Positions 47,976 through 57,233 of a stretch of DNA of 64,000 nucleotides are shown here, one piece after another (positions within the stretch are counted from its first letter, which is position 1; each line of letters begins with the position of its first letter). Origin of the DNA: Magnolia sinica. Taxonomy: Eukaryota > Streptophyta > Magnoliopsida > Magnoliales > Magnoliaceae. The stretch is taken from contig NC_080582.1 in assembly GCF_029962835.1 (NCBI RefSeq), forward strand, positions 71,234,177 through 71,298,176. Reading direction: 5' to 3'. The notes under the pieces are model-generated. The model was not told the origin of the DNA. It did no database searches and was given only the letters and a program-made list of their open reading frames with translations. Both the position numbers and the translations under genes were made by a program.

Positions 47976-49775
47976 ACTTGAGACCCGCCTATGTATGTAT
48001 TGTAAACCACGCCCTCTAATAGTGTGGGCTCCATCATGATGTATGCGTTTCATCCAAGTGTCCAACTGTGTTGAAGATAATCTAAGGCCCATTGTGGAGG
48101 CCCATCTTCATGTATTAGTGGTCCTTGTTGAGGCCCACCTTGATAAAGATATGGGGCTCATGTTATGTAGCCCATTGATGTATTTGGGTCCTTGGGTCAA
48201 GGCCCAATTAGATGTACAAAAGGCTCATTACAATGTGTGATTCATGGAAGGCCATCCCTTGGGGGCAATGTTGGTTTGATGTCCACATTGTGAGGATAAT
48301 GTTGGTTAAATGTCCGCATTACGATTCTCCCTAAGGTCCATTAATAGGCCCATACCTGTAGTATATAGGCCGTCCAGGCCCATCTTCATTTTGATCAAAG
48401 CCCATTACCACATAACATGTTTAGTATAGATCCATGATTCATGATCATTCGCATCATATGTATGCCTGATGTGAGGAGTGACCGATCATAGCATATGCCT
48501 TTGGGCAGACTGTTTATGGGCTCCTTGATAGGCGGAGTTGCCCCATATAAGTGCATGATACATACAGGACTGTTGCATGACTGATAATGTGATTCATGCA
48601 CTTGCATTTGTGTGATTGTAGTTACTATATGCCCTAGCGACATCAGGGTCATAGCCTCCACAGACACATCGTGGATGGCTGGGTTGGATACCGAAAATGT
48701 TTGGTTCTAGCATACGGGCGCTATAGATGTCCCTGGGTGAAAGTCCCTAAACCCGATGGTACCAGAGGATGACTCCAACGTCGAGACCGAGTGGATATAT
48801 GAGCGCATGAGGGCCGAATACTAGGAGGCCGCGTTTCCCACTGTGTCGTGGTCGGTTGGAAAGGAGTGTGGCCTTACTCGCCCGAGGGTAGGGGGCAATA
48901 CTAGGCTGAGTTTGACGAGCTCGCGAATGGGTCCGCTATCGACGTGCCGGATAGGTATTGGCAGACTATTGGCTAGGCGGATAGTGAGGTTTCTTACGCT
49001 CACTTGGACTGTGCGGCTAGGAGAGCGACAGTGCCATTTGGAGTGTATTGAACCCCAGTGATTATCCAGGATGAGAACTGTACTGATACATGATGAGGAT
49101 TGACATGCTTGAGTTACATCTCGCATCGCATGGCCGTATTATGGCCGACAGCATTCATATCTTGTACCGCATAGCCTTGGTACGGCTGACTGCATTCATG
49201 TGCTCATCACCATGATTCCGCATTACTCTGACCTTGCATTTTGAGCACGTTTATATTGCGCACATACTCACACCACCCTCTAAGCTTTCTATAAGCTTAT
49301 GCACGATTGATGCGTGCAGGTGACGCCAGGACGCAGTCGCAGCCATAGTCTCGCTGTAGTTGGAGCGTGCAGCCGGGCTTCTGGAGTTTTGTTTCTTTTG
49401 TTACATTGTATTTTCCCTTTTCTATCGCATTGTACTCAAAAGTTTTTTATCATAGTGGATTTTGTAGTGGTGTTCTTGTGGTTATTGTTTGTGGGTTATG
49501 CTTTTGTTATGCTCATTATGAATCAGACTGATGACTTGAAATCCTCCTTGTAGTATCGCAGGATCGGAACCTGGTGAATGGGTGTCGAGAGCCGAAAATG
49601 GGGTTCTACGGAGATTGTCGGTGCCGGATTCGGCGATCAGGAATTCTGTGAGCCTGGTTTCCGAGTTCGGAGCGTGACACGATATATGGATGACAAAAAA
49701 AAAAGAAATTATCTTTGGTATAAAACTTTTGTGGATCGTAAAAAGTTTTCAACCGTTAAGTGATGTAGAACGTGT

Positions 49776-50286
49776 CACAGATACATTCCCAACATGATTG
49801 GGCCAAAAGAAGGTGGACTGTAAATTGATCGTAACTTTTGATCCAGGTATCGTTACGGGGCGCACAACCTATCAATCTTTTTTGAAACGGGTCCGTTGCG
49901 TCAAAAAACACGCGCTTTTAGCTCAAAAACAAAATTTTAGGAAAAATTTACTATTTTTAGTAATTTCTATTTTTTTAATATTTTTCTATTTTTAGAGTTT
50001 CAGAAATTTTTTTTTCTTGTTTAAAAATAACTTTTAATTATATTAGGACTCTTTTAGCAAAAGTTTATTTGAAATTTTTATTTTTAGAAATTAGGCTTTA
50101 TAATGGTTTTATTAGAATTAGGATTTTTATTAGAGTTAGAATTTTGTTATTTTTGATAATTACGAATTTTGTTTTATATTTTCTTTATTAATGGTGTAAG
50201 GAGACACATTAGACAATTATTCATCAATTGATTTCAAATTTTATAGAATTTATTTTTTATTTTACTTGCTTTTTTTTTCATAGATT
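49776..50286. other. AT-rich non-coding stretch
   Basis: Rich in 'tttctatttttag' phrases such as those in the Athila leader at 59,500-59,830. No gene was seen. Confidence 0.4.
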
Positions 50287-50500
50287 CACTGCACCAAAAT
50301 TGGTCGTTAGGACTTTAATGGTTTAGGAACACTTTTCGACCACGGTAAAGTATGGCGTCGCAAAAAATTAGGAACGGTTGAAAACTGTTTCTGATATACG
50401 GTGTCGCAAAAAATTAGGGACGGTTGAAAACCGTTTCTGACAGCCGCATCGAAAAAAATTAGGGACGGTTGAAAACCGTCGCAAATTTTGTAACAGTATT
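50287..50500. mobile_element. CACTA-type terminus with three subterminal hairpin repeats
   Basis: A CACTGCACCAAAA end at 50,287 is followed by three ~46-bp units (tcg at 50,358, 50,404 and 50,449). Each unit carries aaaattaggRacggttgaaaaccg, which folds as gacggtttt-caaccgtc. Such arrays next to CACT(A/G) ends are characteristic of plant CACTA (En/Spm-like) elements. The matching opposite end was not found in the window; the Athila insertion at 57,326 may separate it. Confidence 0.6.
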
Positions 50501-50668
50501 TTTTCTTATTTCAAATTTCAAATTCTTTTTTTTTCAATTTTTAGACCCCAAATAAGGAAATGACAATTACACTAACCATGAGAGTGAAACATAAATAAGA
50601 ACAACATATAACAACATTAAATTATCAAGTACAACTAATAAAACAAAAGGAGAGAGTAAAAGATATGC

Positions 50669-50896
50669 CTGAATGACACCATGGTCCCTATGATCATGAC
50701 CCCAAAGGGAGAAATTCCTGAAATGTGAGAAGAAGAAATTGGTATAAGACAAGGTTTCTCCTGCTTGGAGACCATATTCTTTTCATTGAGAAGCTGTATT
50801 TTTTTTCAGATCCTTTTTCAACTGCCAGTAATCAACAAATGTGTCTTTCCATTCAGGAACAAGCTGTCCTTCAAACTGCTTTGAGAACTTAACCAT
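50669..50896 (-). pseudogene. PHO1-like exon 1 (SPX domain start)
   Basis: PHO1 proteins export phosphate to the xylem and begin with an inositol-polyphosphate-sensing SPX domain. From the ATG at 50,896 the minus strand reads [20 protein letters not shown], then [12 protein letters not shown], very close to the family. A run of eight A then shifts the frame (KIQLLNEK continues in the next). A second shift leads to FSLWGHDHRDHGVIQ, corresponding to the family's SLFGH..R(D/E)HG(P/A)IQ. The exon ends at a GC-type donor (CAG|GCATAT). With two frameshifts and no later exons it cannot make PHO1. Confidence 0.88.
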
Positions 50897-51596
50897 ATTT
50901 CAATCTCTCTGTTTATATAGATCACAGGTTGGGAAAGGAATGCCCACCTGGTGAGAATTGAACTCACTAAACAAAAGGGATCATGTTTAGCTTCAACGTC
51001 TAACATATGAACAAAGCAAAAGGAAACAGAGAATTCAACTCACCAAGAAAAGGATTCCCCATTCTGAGAGAATTTCAACATCTATGATGTTTCTAATCAG
51101 GCCAAACTGGTTTAGTACAACACCAAAAAAGAAACGCAATATCTGCAACCAAGTGGGGGATCTCAATTATCATTGTAATAGAATGAGAGTGAAATCAATA
51201 GGACACATCAAGCTCCTTAGTTCGCTGATAAACCATCTAAGGTTACGTTTTTTTTTTTGCAAATGATTCAGAGTAACAGAGAAAAAAAACTAAAATATTA
51301 GGAGTATAAGTATTGCTTACAACTGTGGAAATACTCAAGTTTTTCTTTAATCTTAGCCCCTTGTATGTCTCAAAATGCTCTTATAAACAACTTCCACATG
51401 GCTCATTTGGTTACACTAGATATAATGAAATTTCATGATCAATCTAAGGGTGTGTTTGGAAGCACCAAAGTTCATGAAATATTATGATATTCTACAACAG
51501 GTTAGGTTGACTAATCATGTAATAACCATCAAATTTCATGATATCTAGTGCAATCCAGCAACTTTCAGAAAATTCAACAAGATGAAGCAGCAATAC

Positions 51597-51659
51597 CTTG
51601 TTTGTACTAAGACATTGAACTATGTTCTCATGTTCAAACTGAATTAGAAGAGCAATCCC
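51597..51659 (-). pseudogene. MEKK-type MAP kinase kinase kinase exon
   Basis: The 21-residue exon GIALLIQFEHENIVQ...STNK lies between TTTCAG and GTATTG. It corresponds to the alpha-C/beta-4 region of plant MEKK1-like kinases (EIALLSQFEHENIVQY.GTDK). The normal E before IALL, which forms the conserved Lys-Glu pair in kinases, is replaced by G at the exon edge. No other exon of this kinase was found nearby. Confidence 0.75.
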
Positions 51660-52064
51660 CTGAAACAAGGTACTTGTCTGTACTTTGTCTACACGTGATA
51701 TGCTACTTCCTCCAATAGACAAGAATATCATGGAAAAAAAACATAAAAAATACAAGCAGGCCCATGCATCCACCACCTAGAATGAGAAGGTGGGGATGAA
51801 AATGTGTGGCCTATGTTTTATTTTCCCCTCTTCTTTTTCTGTTTTCTTTCTGTGTCCTTGTTTTTTTTTTTTTTTTTTTTAGAGCTTATGCTCTTCATTT
51901 TGGTAGCTTCTTTCCCTTTTTAATAAAATTACTTGTCTTTCAAGAAAAGATAAAAATAAAAATAAAAGATATTGAAGCAAAATGAAAGGGGGGGGGGGGG
52001 GGGGAAAGAGAAAAGATAGCCGAATATATTGTGAAGGAAATATTAAACAATCCATTCCCCTTAC

Positions 52065-52142
52065 CTCTGTTCTCTTCAAAACATAATCAATCAACTCTTC
52101 CATGTCTGCAAGTACATGGATGGATTTTGACATACTTGAGAT
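52065..52142 (-). pseudogene. Unidentified captured exon, 26 codons
   Basis: The 78-bp open segment lies between an acceptor TTTTGTAG and a donor GTAAGG. It encodes ISSMSKSIHVLADMEELIDY followed by VLKRTE. Length is a multiple of three, splice sites are good and the sequence looks like real protein, but I do not recognise the source gene. Position and strand match the other captured exons. Confidence 0.55.
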
Positions 52143-52741
52143 CTACAAAAGAATAAACTTGCATATATTGGATTCAAAATAAGATAATATAGTCATTGTT
52201 TTTGGAGTTGTGGGACAAATGTTGGGTGCTTGAGGAACATGTTCTAGGATAAGTGTAGCTAAAATGAGAATCTTGTGTGGATGAGTGGCGAGACGGGAAA
52301 GGATAGAATTAATGGATGCATTTGAGGGAGCTTGGGAGATAGGAAACAAAATGAGGGATAAGTAGAATTAGTTTGGTCATATGCAACAGACTCTATTATC
52401 TAGTTACACCTTTCAACAAACAGTTATCTTCAAACTGAGCATGCTTAAATGAGAGACAGAATTTTTAGAACTAAAATGACAAATGACAGGATATGATATG
52501 CTATATAAAGTTACAAACAATGTCATAGAGATGAATTCTCCATATAGACTAAAATTAGATAATTAGGAATGTTGTTTTACAATATGAAATTTTTATACAA
52601 ACTATCTAAATGGCTTTATATAATCTGGGATCTCTGGATTCCTAATAGGGCTATCAATTATTATAGATTTGACATCATAGACCTGAACAAAATTGAAAGA
52701 AAAGAAAGAAAATACAAAGTTAATCTACTAAAAATGGTAAC

Positions 52742-52825
52742 CTTGGTTTGGAGGTAAGCATGTTCCGGTAAATTTGGCTTCAAAACATCTAATAAGAAGG
52801 TTATTGCCTCTTGCATCATGTTCCT
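52742..52825 (-). pseudogene. Clathrin heavy chain exon
   Basis: Twenty-eight codons between CATTGCAG and GTTACC encode [20 protein letters not shown] followed by EHAYLQTK. This matches the strongly conserved clathrin heavy chain segment (R)[25 protein letters not shown], with changes at a few positions. Clathrin heavy chain is the triskelion coat protein of about 1,700 residues. Only this exon is present. Confidence 0.88.
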
Positions 52826-53054
52826 CTGCAATGGAACACCAAAAGATCAGGTCTCAAATCAAAACAACATATCAAAATGAACATTTGCAACCAAACATGC
52901 ATGTTTAAGCAAGCATAAATAAAATATTCAAGCACAAAAAATCATGCACAAATGCACAATTTCTGACTTTGCAACTCCAAATGGTTGATCAAACAAGGCA
53001 ATTTTTTTTAATCAATAACATCAAAGACAAGAAAAGGGAATATAGTAGTCAAAC

Positions 53055-53124
53055 CTGAAGGAAGAGATCTATGGTAGTGTTGTACAAGCCCCATATGTAC
53101 AAGCCTCATTATCACCGATGCTTC
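53055..53124 (-). pseudogene. Putative unidentified exon
   Basis: Seventy bases between TTACATAG and GTTTGA read EASVIMRLVHMGLVQHYHRS followed by LPS. I do not recognise it. It is supported only by position, open frame and splice-like borders. Confidence 0.3.
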
Positions 53125-53390
53125 CTATGTAAATAAGGTATTTAACAAAAGCTAATGAGAAAAGATCAAATACAACTTGCATGACCTGAAATGACTGATA
53201 GATGGAAGATGCATGCAGAAAATACATAAACCATTTCCAATCCAAATGATGGGAAAAAGATAGAGCCGCCACCAAAAATACATAAACAATTTCAGAAAAT
53301 GGAATTGTCTAATGGGATATTATTTAGATGATGCTTCCAAGATTTGTAAGTCAAATAAATAAGAAATTTGTATAAACAACATTCAATTAC

Positions 53391-53500
53391 CTCAATTGCA
53401 GAACCAATCATCTGAATAAGATGGTCAAATACACTAGTCCCTTCAGCTTCAAACAATTTGCAATGAAGAAGACATTTGTATATAGTGGACTGGCACAACT
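53391..53500 (-). pseudogene. Myosin XI tail (dilute domain) exon
   Basis: The minus strand encodes [20 protein letters not shown] then [13 protein letters not shown] before the donor GTAATTG. Plant class XI myosins have (T/S)[31 protein letters not shown] here, in the globular tail that binds vesicle cargo. Changes such as W to C, R to G and R to H at normally conserved places suggest decay. The next expected exon (DNNDHMAYWLSN-type) is absent. Confidence 0.85.
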
Positions 53501-53668
53501 GAATGTTGTACACCGTTTGGCCCCGAGCATTGTATAATACATTGTACAATAAACACTAAAAAAAAGGAGAGTAAGAACTTGGACCACTGAAACAATAAGG
53601 GTAAAGTATCTAAGGAGTAGAAGTTTGCAGGTTGCAGGAGACTGTAAAAGCCACATGGTATTTATTAC

Positions 53669-53791
53669 CTGGTCCCAGCCCAGAGGAGTAAGGTGCGCAT
53701 CAAAAAGTGCATGTGATAAGTAGGCATCATGATTCTTTTCGCCTTCTACATTGTGAATCCCATTTAAATTGCAGATGGCAAAAACCACAAG
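53669..53791 (-). pseudogene. Phosphoglycerate-mutase-like (histidine phosphatase) exon, active site lost
   Basis: The 41-codon exon between TTTACCAG and GTAATA encodes NGIHNVEGEKNHDAYLSHAL then FDAHLTPLGWDQ. Plant PGM-like proteins read LVRHAQGIHNVAGEKDHDAYLS...FDA.LTPLGWQQ. The upstream half is replaced by VVFAICNL, so the catalytic R-H motif is missing; the encoded piece could not be an active phosphatase. Confidence 0.85.
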
Positions 53792-53939
53792 CTGGTAAAG
53801 TAAAAAATAAATTATCACTACAAAAAAGGGGGATACATTATTTTAATACAAGGCAATCAAAGCAGGTTCAGTACAAGGTTACAATCCAAGCATCAAACAT
53901 AAAGCACATTAAGCACAAAAGGATTAAAAAATACAACAC

Positions 53940-54200
53940 GCACCTTATGTTCAGATAGTTCCTGTGGGTCCTGGGACAACCCTAATATCAAATTGTGTTG
54001 GACCAGGGTCATATCTGCATATCTGATTTGCCTAGATCAGACCCAGTTGCACCCCTAGAGAATCAATGGGTTGGGTTGATCCCATGACCCACAGACCTGG
54101 TCCAACTCATACCCAGATATGGGTCCAATGAATAATCCAGTTGGGATCAGGTCCCTGTTTACAGCTCCAGCAGATAATCATATAGTCTTCTAAAGCACAA
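53940..54200. other. Low-complexity spacer within the fragment array
   Basis: Repeats of 'gggtc..atat..ggac' and 'catgacccacagacctggtcc' type; no exon recognised. Confidence 0.35.
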
Positions 54201-54253
54201 TGCAGGATATTTTTGAAGAGAGAGTTTGAATCAGATAAGAGTGCCCCTACCAA

Positions 54254-54560
54254 TTATTTGGCTGATGAATTGCGTTGCAATGATTGAAGCCAGCTACTTG
54301 AAGATCCAACAGTATTGCCTGCTCCTAGACCATTGTGTACAGCTTCAGTTTGCAACACTGGTTTTGTGCTTATGGCATTTCTCCTGGACACACCCAAAGG
54401 AGCAAATGAGGTAGATGGCATGTGATATCAGAAGATTGTCAGCACCCAAATTTTTATTGATTGCTAATTTAAATTGCATTTGAACTCTGGTGCGAGCAGC
54501 ATTACTCAATCCCATTCGATCTGCAACCTCGGCTGAATGAGAAACACCATTTCCCCCTGA
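54254..54560 (-). pseudogene. Unidentified captured coding fragment with a stop codon
   Basis: On the minus strand a coherent reading STSFAPLGVSRRNAISTKPV, then LQTEAVHNGL, ends SSSSWLQSLQRNSSAK and a TAA at 54,256-54,254. Upstream, in another frame, GNGVSHSAEVADRMGLSNAA is also protein-like. It looks like a terminal exon plus a preceding one of a host gene I cannot name. Confidence 0.45.
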
Positions 54561-54803
54561 GATCGGACAGGCAACCAGAATCGTAAGAGTTATGGTCAAA
54601 ACAAAGATTACAAACCAAAAAAGTTATGCCCTATATAATATGAATGCTAATAACTACATATTTCCTCAATATTCCAGACATTGAGTCAGCATTAACATAA
54701 ATTTGCAAGTAAATTGTGTAAATCAAAAGAAGTCAGTAAGTTAAAATAACAGATTCCACAAGTACAGCAATTTCAATAGGATTCCACAAGGTGCAGGTGT
54801 GTG

Positions 54804-54825
54804 TGTATATATATATATATATATA
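54804..54825. repeat. Short (TG)n(TA)n microsatellite
   Basis: tgtgtgtgtatatatatatatatata next to the last GSK3 exon. Confidence 0.9.
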
Positions 54826-54855
54826 AAACCTCGTAAGTCTTGGCTACAGTCTGAC

Positions 54856-54996
54856 CTGGCCAAGAAGCACTTCAGCAAGAACACAACCAGCTGACCATAC
54901 ATCAATTGACGTAGTATATTCGGTTGCTCCAAATATAAGCTCTGGAGCCCGGTAGTAGCGAGAGCATATGTATGATATGTTTGCTTCTCCCTTGAC
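54856..54996 (-). pseudogene. GSK3/SHAGGY-like kinase exon (activation loop to alpha-F)
   Basis: The 47 codons between AACAG and GTCAGA, all open, include [20 protein letters not shown] and [20 protein letters not shown]. They contain the activating tyrosine in [12 protein letters not shown], the APE motif and DVWSAGC of plant GSK3 kinases (brassinosteroid and stress signalling). Conservation is essentially perfect. Exons for the rest of the C-lobe (PLFPGE... onward) are not present. Confidence 0.92.
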
Positions 54997-55175
54997 CTGT
55001 TATAATAATTAAAAACACAGATTTAAGAGCCAAAATCGAGAAACAAATATGACTAAAAGTCTAAAATGATATGTTCGCTTTCCCCTTGTGATGATATGCA
55101 GAACTTGATATATTCCCACTGGTCAGGTATTAAGCATGAAAGTACACCATAAAAAGCAAAAAGGTGTGCATGTAC

Positions 55176-55232
55176 CAGAATTTTTGCACTTCCAAAATCA
55201 CAAAGCTTGACCTGGTGGGTGAGAGGATCCAC
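55176..55232 (-). pseudogene. GSK3/SHAGGY-like kinase exon (DFG)
   Basis: Nineteen codons VDPLTHQVKLCDFGSAKIL between TGTGCAG and GTACAT. Contains the magnesium-binding DFG. In phase with the neighbouring exons. Confidence 0.92.
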
Positions 55233-55321
55233 CTGCACAAAAATTCACCAAGTAAGATAAACAGTTGTAGTTCCCAAACAGAACAAATTCAGTAAACATC
55301 CCTAATAAAGAAAACACATAC

Positions 55322-55396
55322 AAGAATATTTTGAGGCTTCACATCCCTATGACAAACCTCAGGTAAACTGTGAATAAAAGCTAGGCCCCTAAAAAT
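55322..55396 (-). pseudogene. GSK3/SHAGGY-like kinase exon (catalytic loop)
   Basis: Twenty-five codons between TCTCCAG and GTATGT, including [14 protein letters not shown] and [11 protein letters not shown]. The catalytic HRDVKPQN is intact. Confidence 0.92.
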
Positions 55397-55423
55397 CTGG
55401 AGAACAACACCAAGTCAAAAAAA

Positions 55424-55464
55424 AAAAAAAAAAAGAAAGAAAGAAAGAAAGAAAGAAAGAAGAA

Positions 55465-55497
<33 letters not shown>

Positions 55498-55520
55498 AGA
55501 AAGAAAAGAAAAGAAAAGAG
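55424..55520. repeat. (GAAA)n / poly(A) microsatellite in a GSK3 intron
   Basis: An A run followed by many gaaag units and aagaaaag variants. Confidence 0.95.
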
Positions 55521-55573
55521 AACAGATAATTAAACGGGCACAGAACCTATTAAATGCAAGAAGGATCTCATAC

Positions 55574-55594
55574 TTGATATGTATAAAGTTGTAC
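55574..55594 (-). pseudogene. GSK3/SHAGGY-like 21-nt micro-exon
   Basis: VQLYTYQ between a T-rich tract ending TCTAAATCAG and the donor GTATGAG. It corresponds to the family's (Y)VKLYTYQ that directly precedes IFRGLA(Y/F)IH. Upstream N-lobe exons (glycine loop, lysine) were not found up to 57,230. Confidence 0.7.
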
Positions 55595-55619
55595 CTGATT
55601 TAGAATAAAAGAAAAAAAA

Positions 55620-57233
55620 AAAAAATCAGTCTATATCTGTTAGGTTATTTAGAATTCATAGTGAATCATACAAATTGTAAATCCAACAGATCAACTTTAG
55701 TAGGCAAGTTCAAGACAAATTCACCAGAAATCTCACCTAACAGCACCTAAATGATAAACAAGACTATATCACAGGTGGCAAGGAAGACTTCCTAATTGTG
55801 CACTTTGCAGCAATGCACTCCATAAGAAATCGAATAAATGAAAACTTGTAAATGGTATAAACTATCAGGAACTAAAATAAAGCAGTGATGAGACCAATCT
55901 ATTTCTGTCACTGTGAGTGCCCTGTGTTGAGCCTACAGCACTGGGATCGAGAAGAGCTCATGTATATATGTGTGATTCTTGCTATGTACCTAATAAACAG
56001 TTGGAATTCTTCAAGTGAGCACATGTATATATCATATTAGTAGCCCATTGACACCCTACCCTTGTCACTTGTGGGGATTCTCCATGCTTTGGAAAAAAAA
56101 AAGTGCCAAAAAAATATTTCACACCAATTACACTGAATTCAAATTAAAATTAAAAAAAAATAAATTCAAAACATAAGAAAAATAACTTTTCATTTACCAT
56201 CTATTTCATGTGGAGCCTGTGCAATCACACATGCAGTATGGTGCTTACAAGATGCAAGCTTTCCATCAATTACCATCACGTAAAAATAATACAGTTTGCC
56301 GCAACCACCACTCTAACACCGAAGAGAGGCAAGAAAAGTAGCCAACCACTTCTACCAAAATCCAAACCCAGCTCTCCTTCTTAATGGAAACGAATCCAAA
56401 CCAGCATAACACTCACCCCCAAATTACAATTAACCTTCGGGACAAGCAAGTTTTGAATTTATAAATTTTTAGCTTCTCCCTTTAGTCTTTTCCATTTGAA
56501 GGAAGACAGTTGCTACCATTCTTACAAGTATTTCTGCAAGTCCCTGATCACAGGCTTTAGATTGTGTCAACAAAGAGAAATTTAGTATAAGGCCCCTCCC
56601 ACAACCAGGGCCATCAGAGATTCACGTGCTATTTGAACTCACTTAAAAGAGAGGTCTCCTATCCCACCTAAATACCTCCACTCAATGTTGAATACAATTT
56701 CTTCTCATGGGCTTGCCATGAAATTCTTTACCTCATGCTACACTTTGCAGCTCTTTCTTAATAGAAGACATGCATGCCCCATAAGAAGTCTTATTATTAA
56801 GTGCCACAAGGCAATTCCAATGTATCCACCATGTTGGAAGTTATCATCACTAGTTTCTAACACATTTACATGTAAACAAGTTAAATGCGTTTAGGTGGTA
56901 TGATTGCTTTGCCCATCATACATGTTAGGTCAAGGATCAGTTACAAGACATCAGCAACAGTTCCAAAGCATTTCAGCAGTATGATTGCTTCAGTCATCAT
57001 ACATGTTAGGTCAAGGATCAGTTACAAGAAATCAGCAAAAGTTTCAAAGCATTTCAGCTCGTCAGTTTTTTTTTAATCAATCTGCACAGAACCATTGCTT
57101 CCTGAATTCATGAGCAACACACCACCAACTGATCTAGTTTCTTCCTCTCTCTTTTTTTAATCATTGAGACAATCTGAAAATTCTTGCCAAGTTTTAAGTT
57201 ATATATATTGTAAAGTTCAAAAGGAGAACTTAC
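55620..57233. other. Intron-like or spacer sequence in the fragment array
   Basis: AT-rich. No further exon was recognised on either strand. It contains the 81-bp duplication at 56,898-57,058. Confidence 0.45.
56898..57058. repeat. 81-bp tandem duplication
   Basis: Units start gtatgattgctt at 56,898 and 56,979. About 90% identical by eye (gcccatcat/agtcatcat, gacatcagcaac/gaaatcagcaaa). Confidence 0.9.

Larger units (their letters stand above)
45770..49679 (+). mobile_element. Solo LTR, ~3.9 kb (TGTAAGACCC...GAGCGTGACA)
   Basis: It has a TG...CA boundary with an imperfect 5-bp TSD (tgata / cgata), and flanking fold-back sequence rejoins across it. No gag/pol frame, PBS or second LTR. It contains a MITE-related block, a minisatellite and (CT)n/(TA)n runs. 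Its 3' part is shared with 24,137-24,449. Long non-coding LTRs of this kind belong to plant Ty3/gypsy elements; the lineage is an inference. Confidence 0.75.
45393..49775. repeat. Fold-back repeat split by a SINE and by a solo LTR
   Basis: Left part 45,393-45,769 (gagtaaactatgtggggcccacc ... aatgtttatttatcattcaa) resumes at 49,680 (tatggatgac...aaaacttttgtggatcgtaaaaagttttcaaccgttaag). Reading across the 3.9 kb insertion restores the order of the family core. Right arm incomplete. Confidence 0.72.

Noticed and set aside
51988-52004. 17-G run as a functional G-quadruplex
   Set aside because: A single homopolymer run in AT-rich spacer; more likely slippage or an assembly artefact.
53816-53832. 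cactacaaaaaaggggg as a second CACTA terminus
   Set aside because: No subterminal hairpins next to it, and its orientation would start an element inside the exon array. Probably chance.
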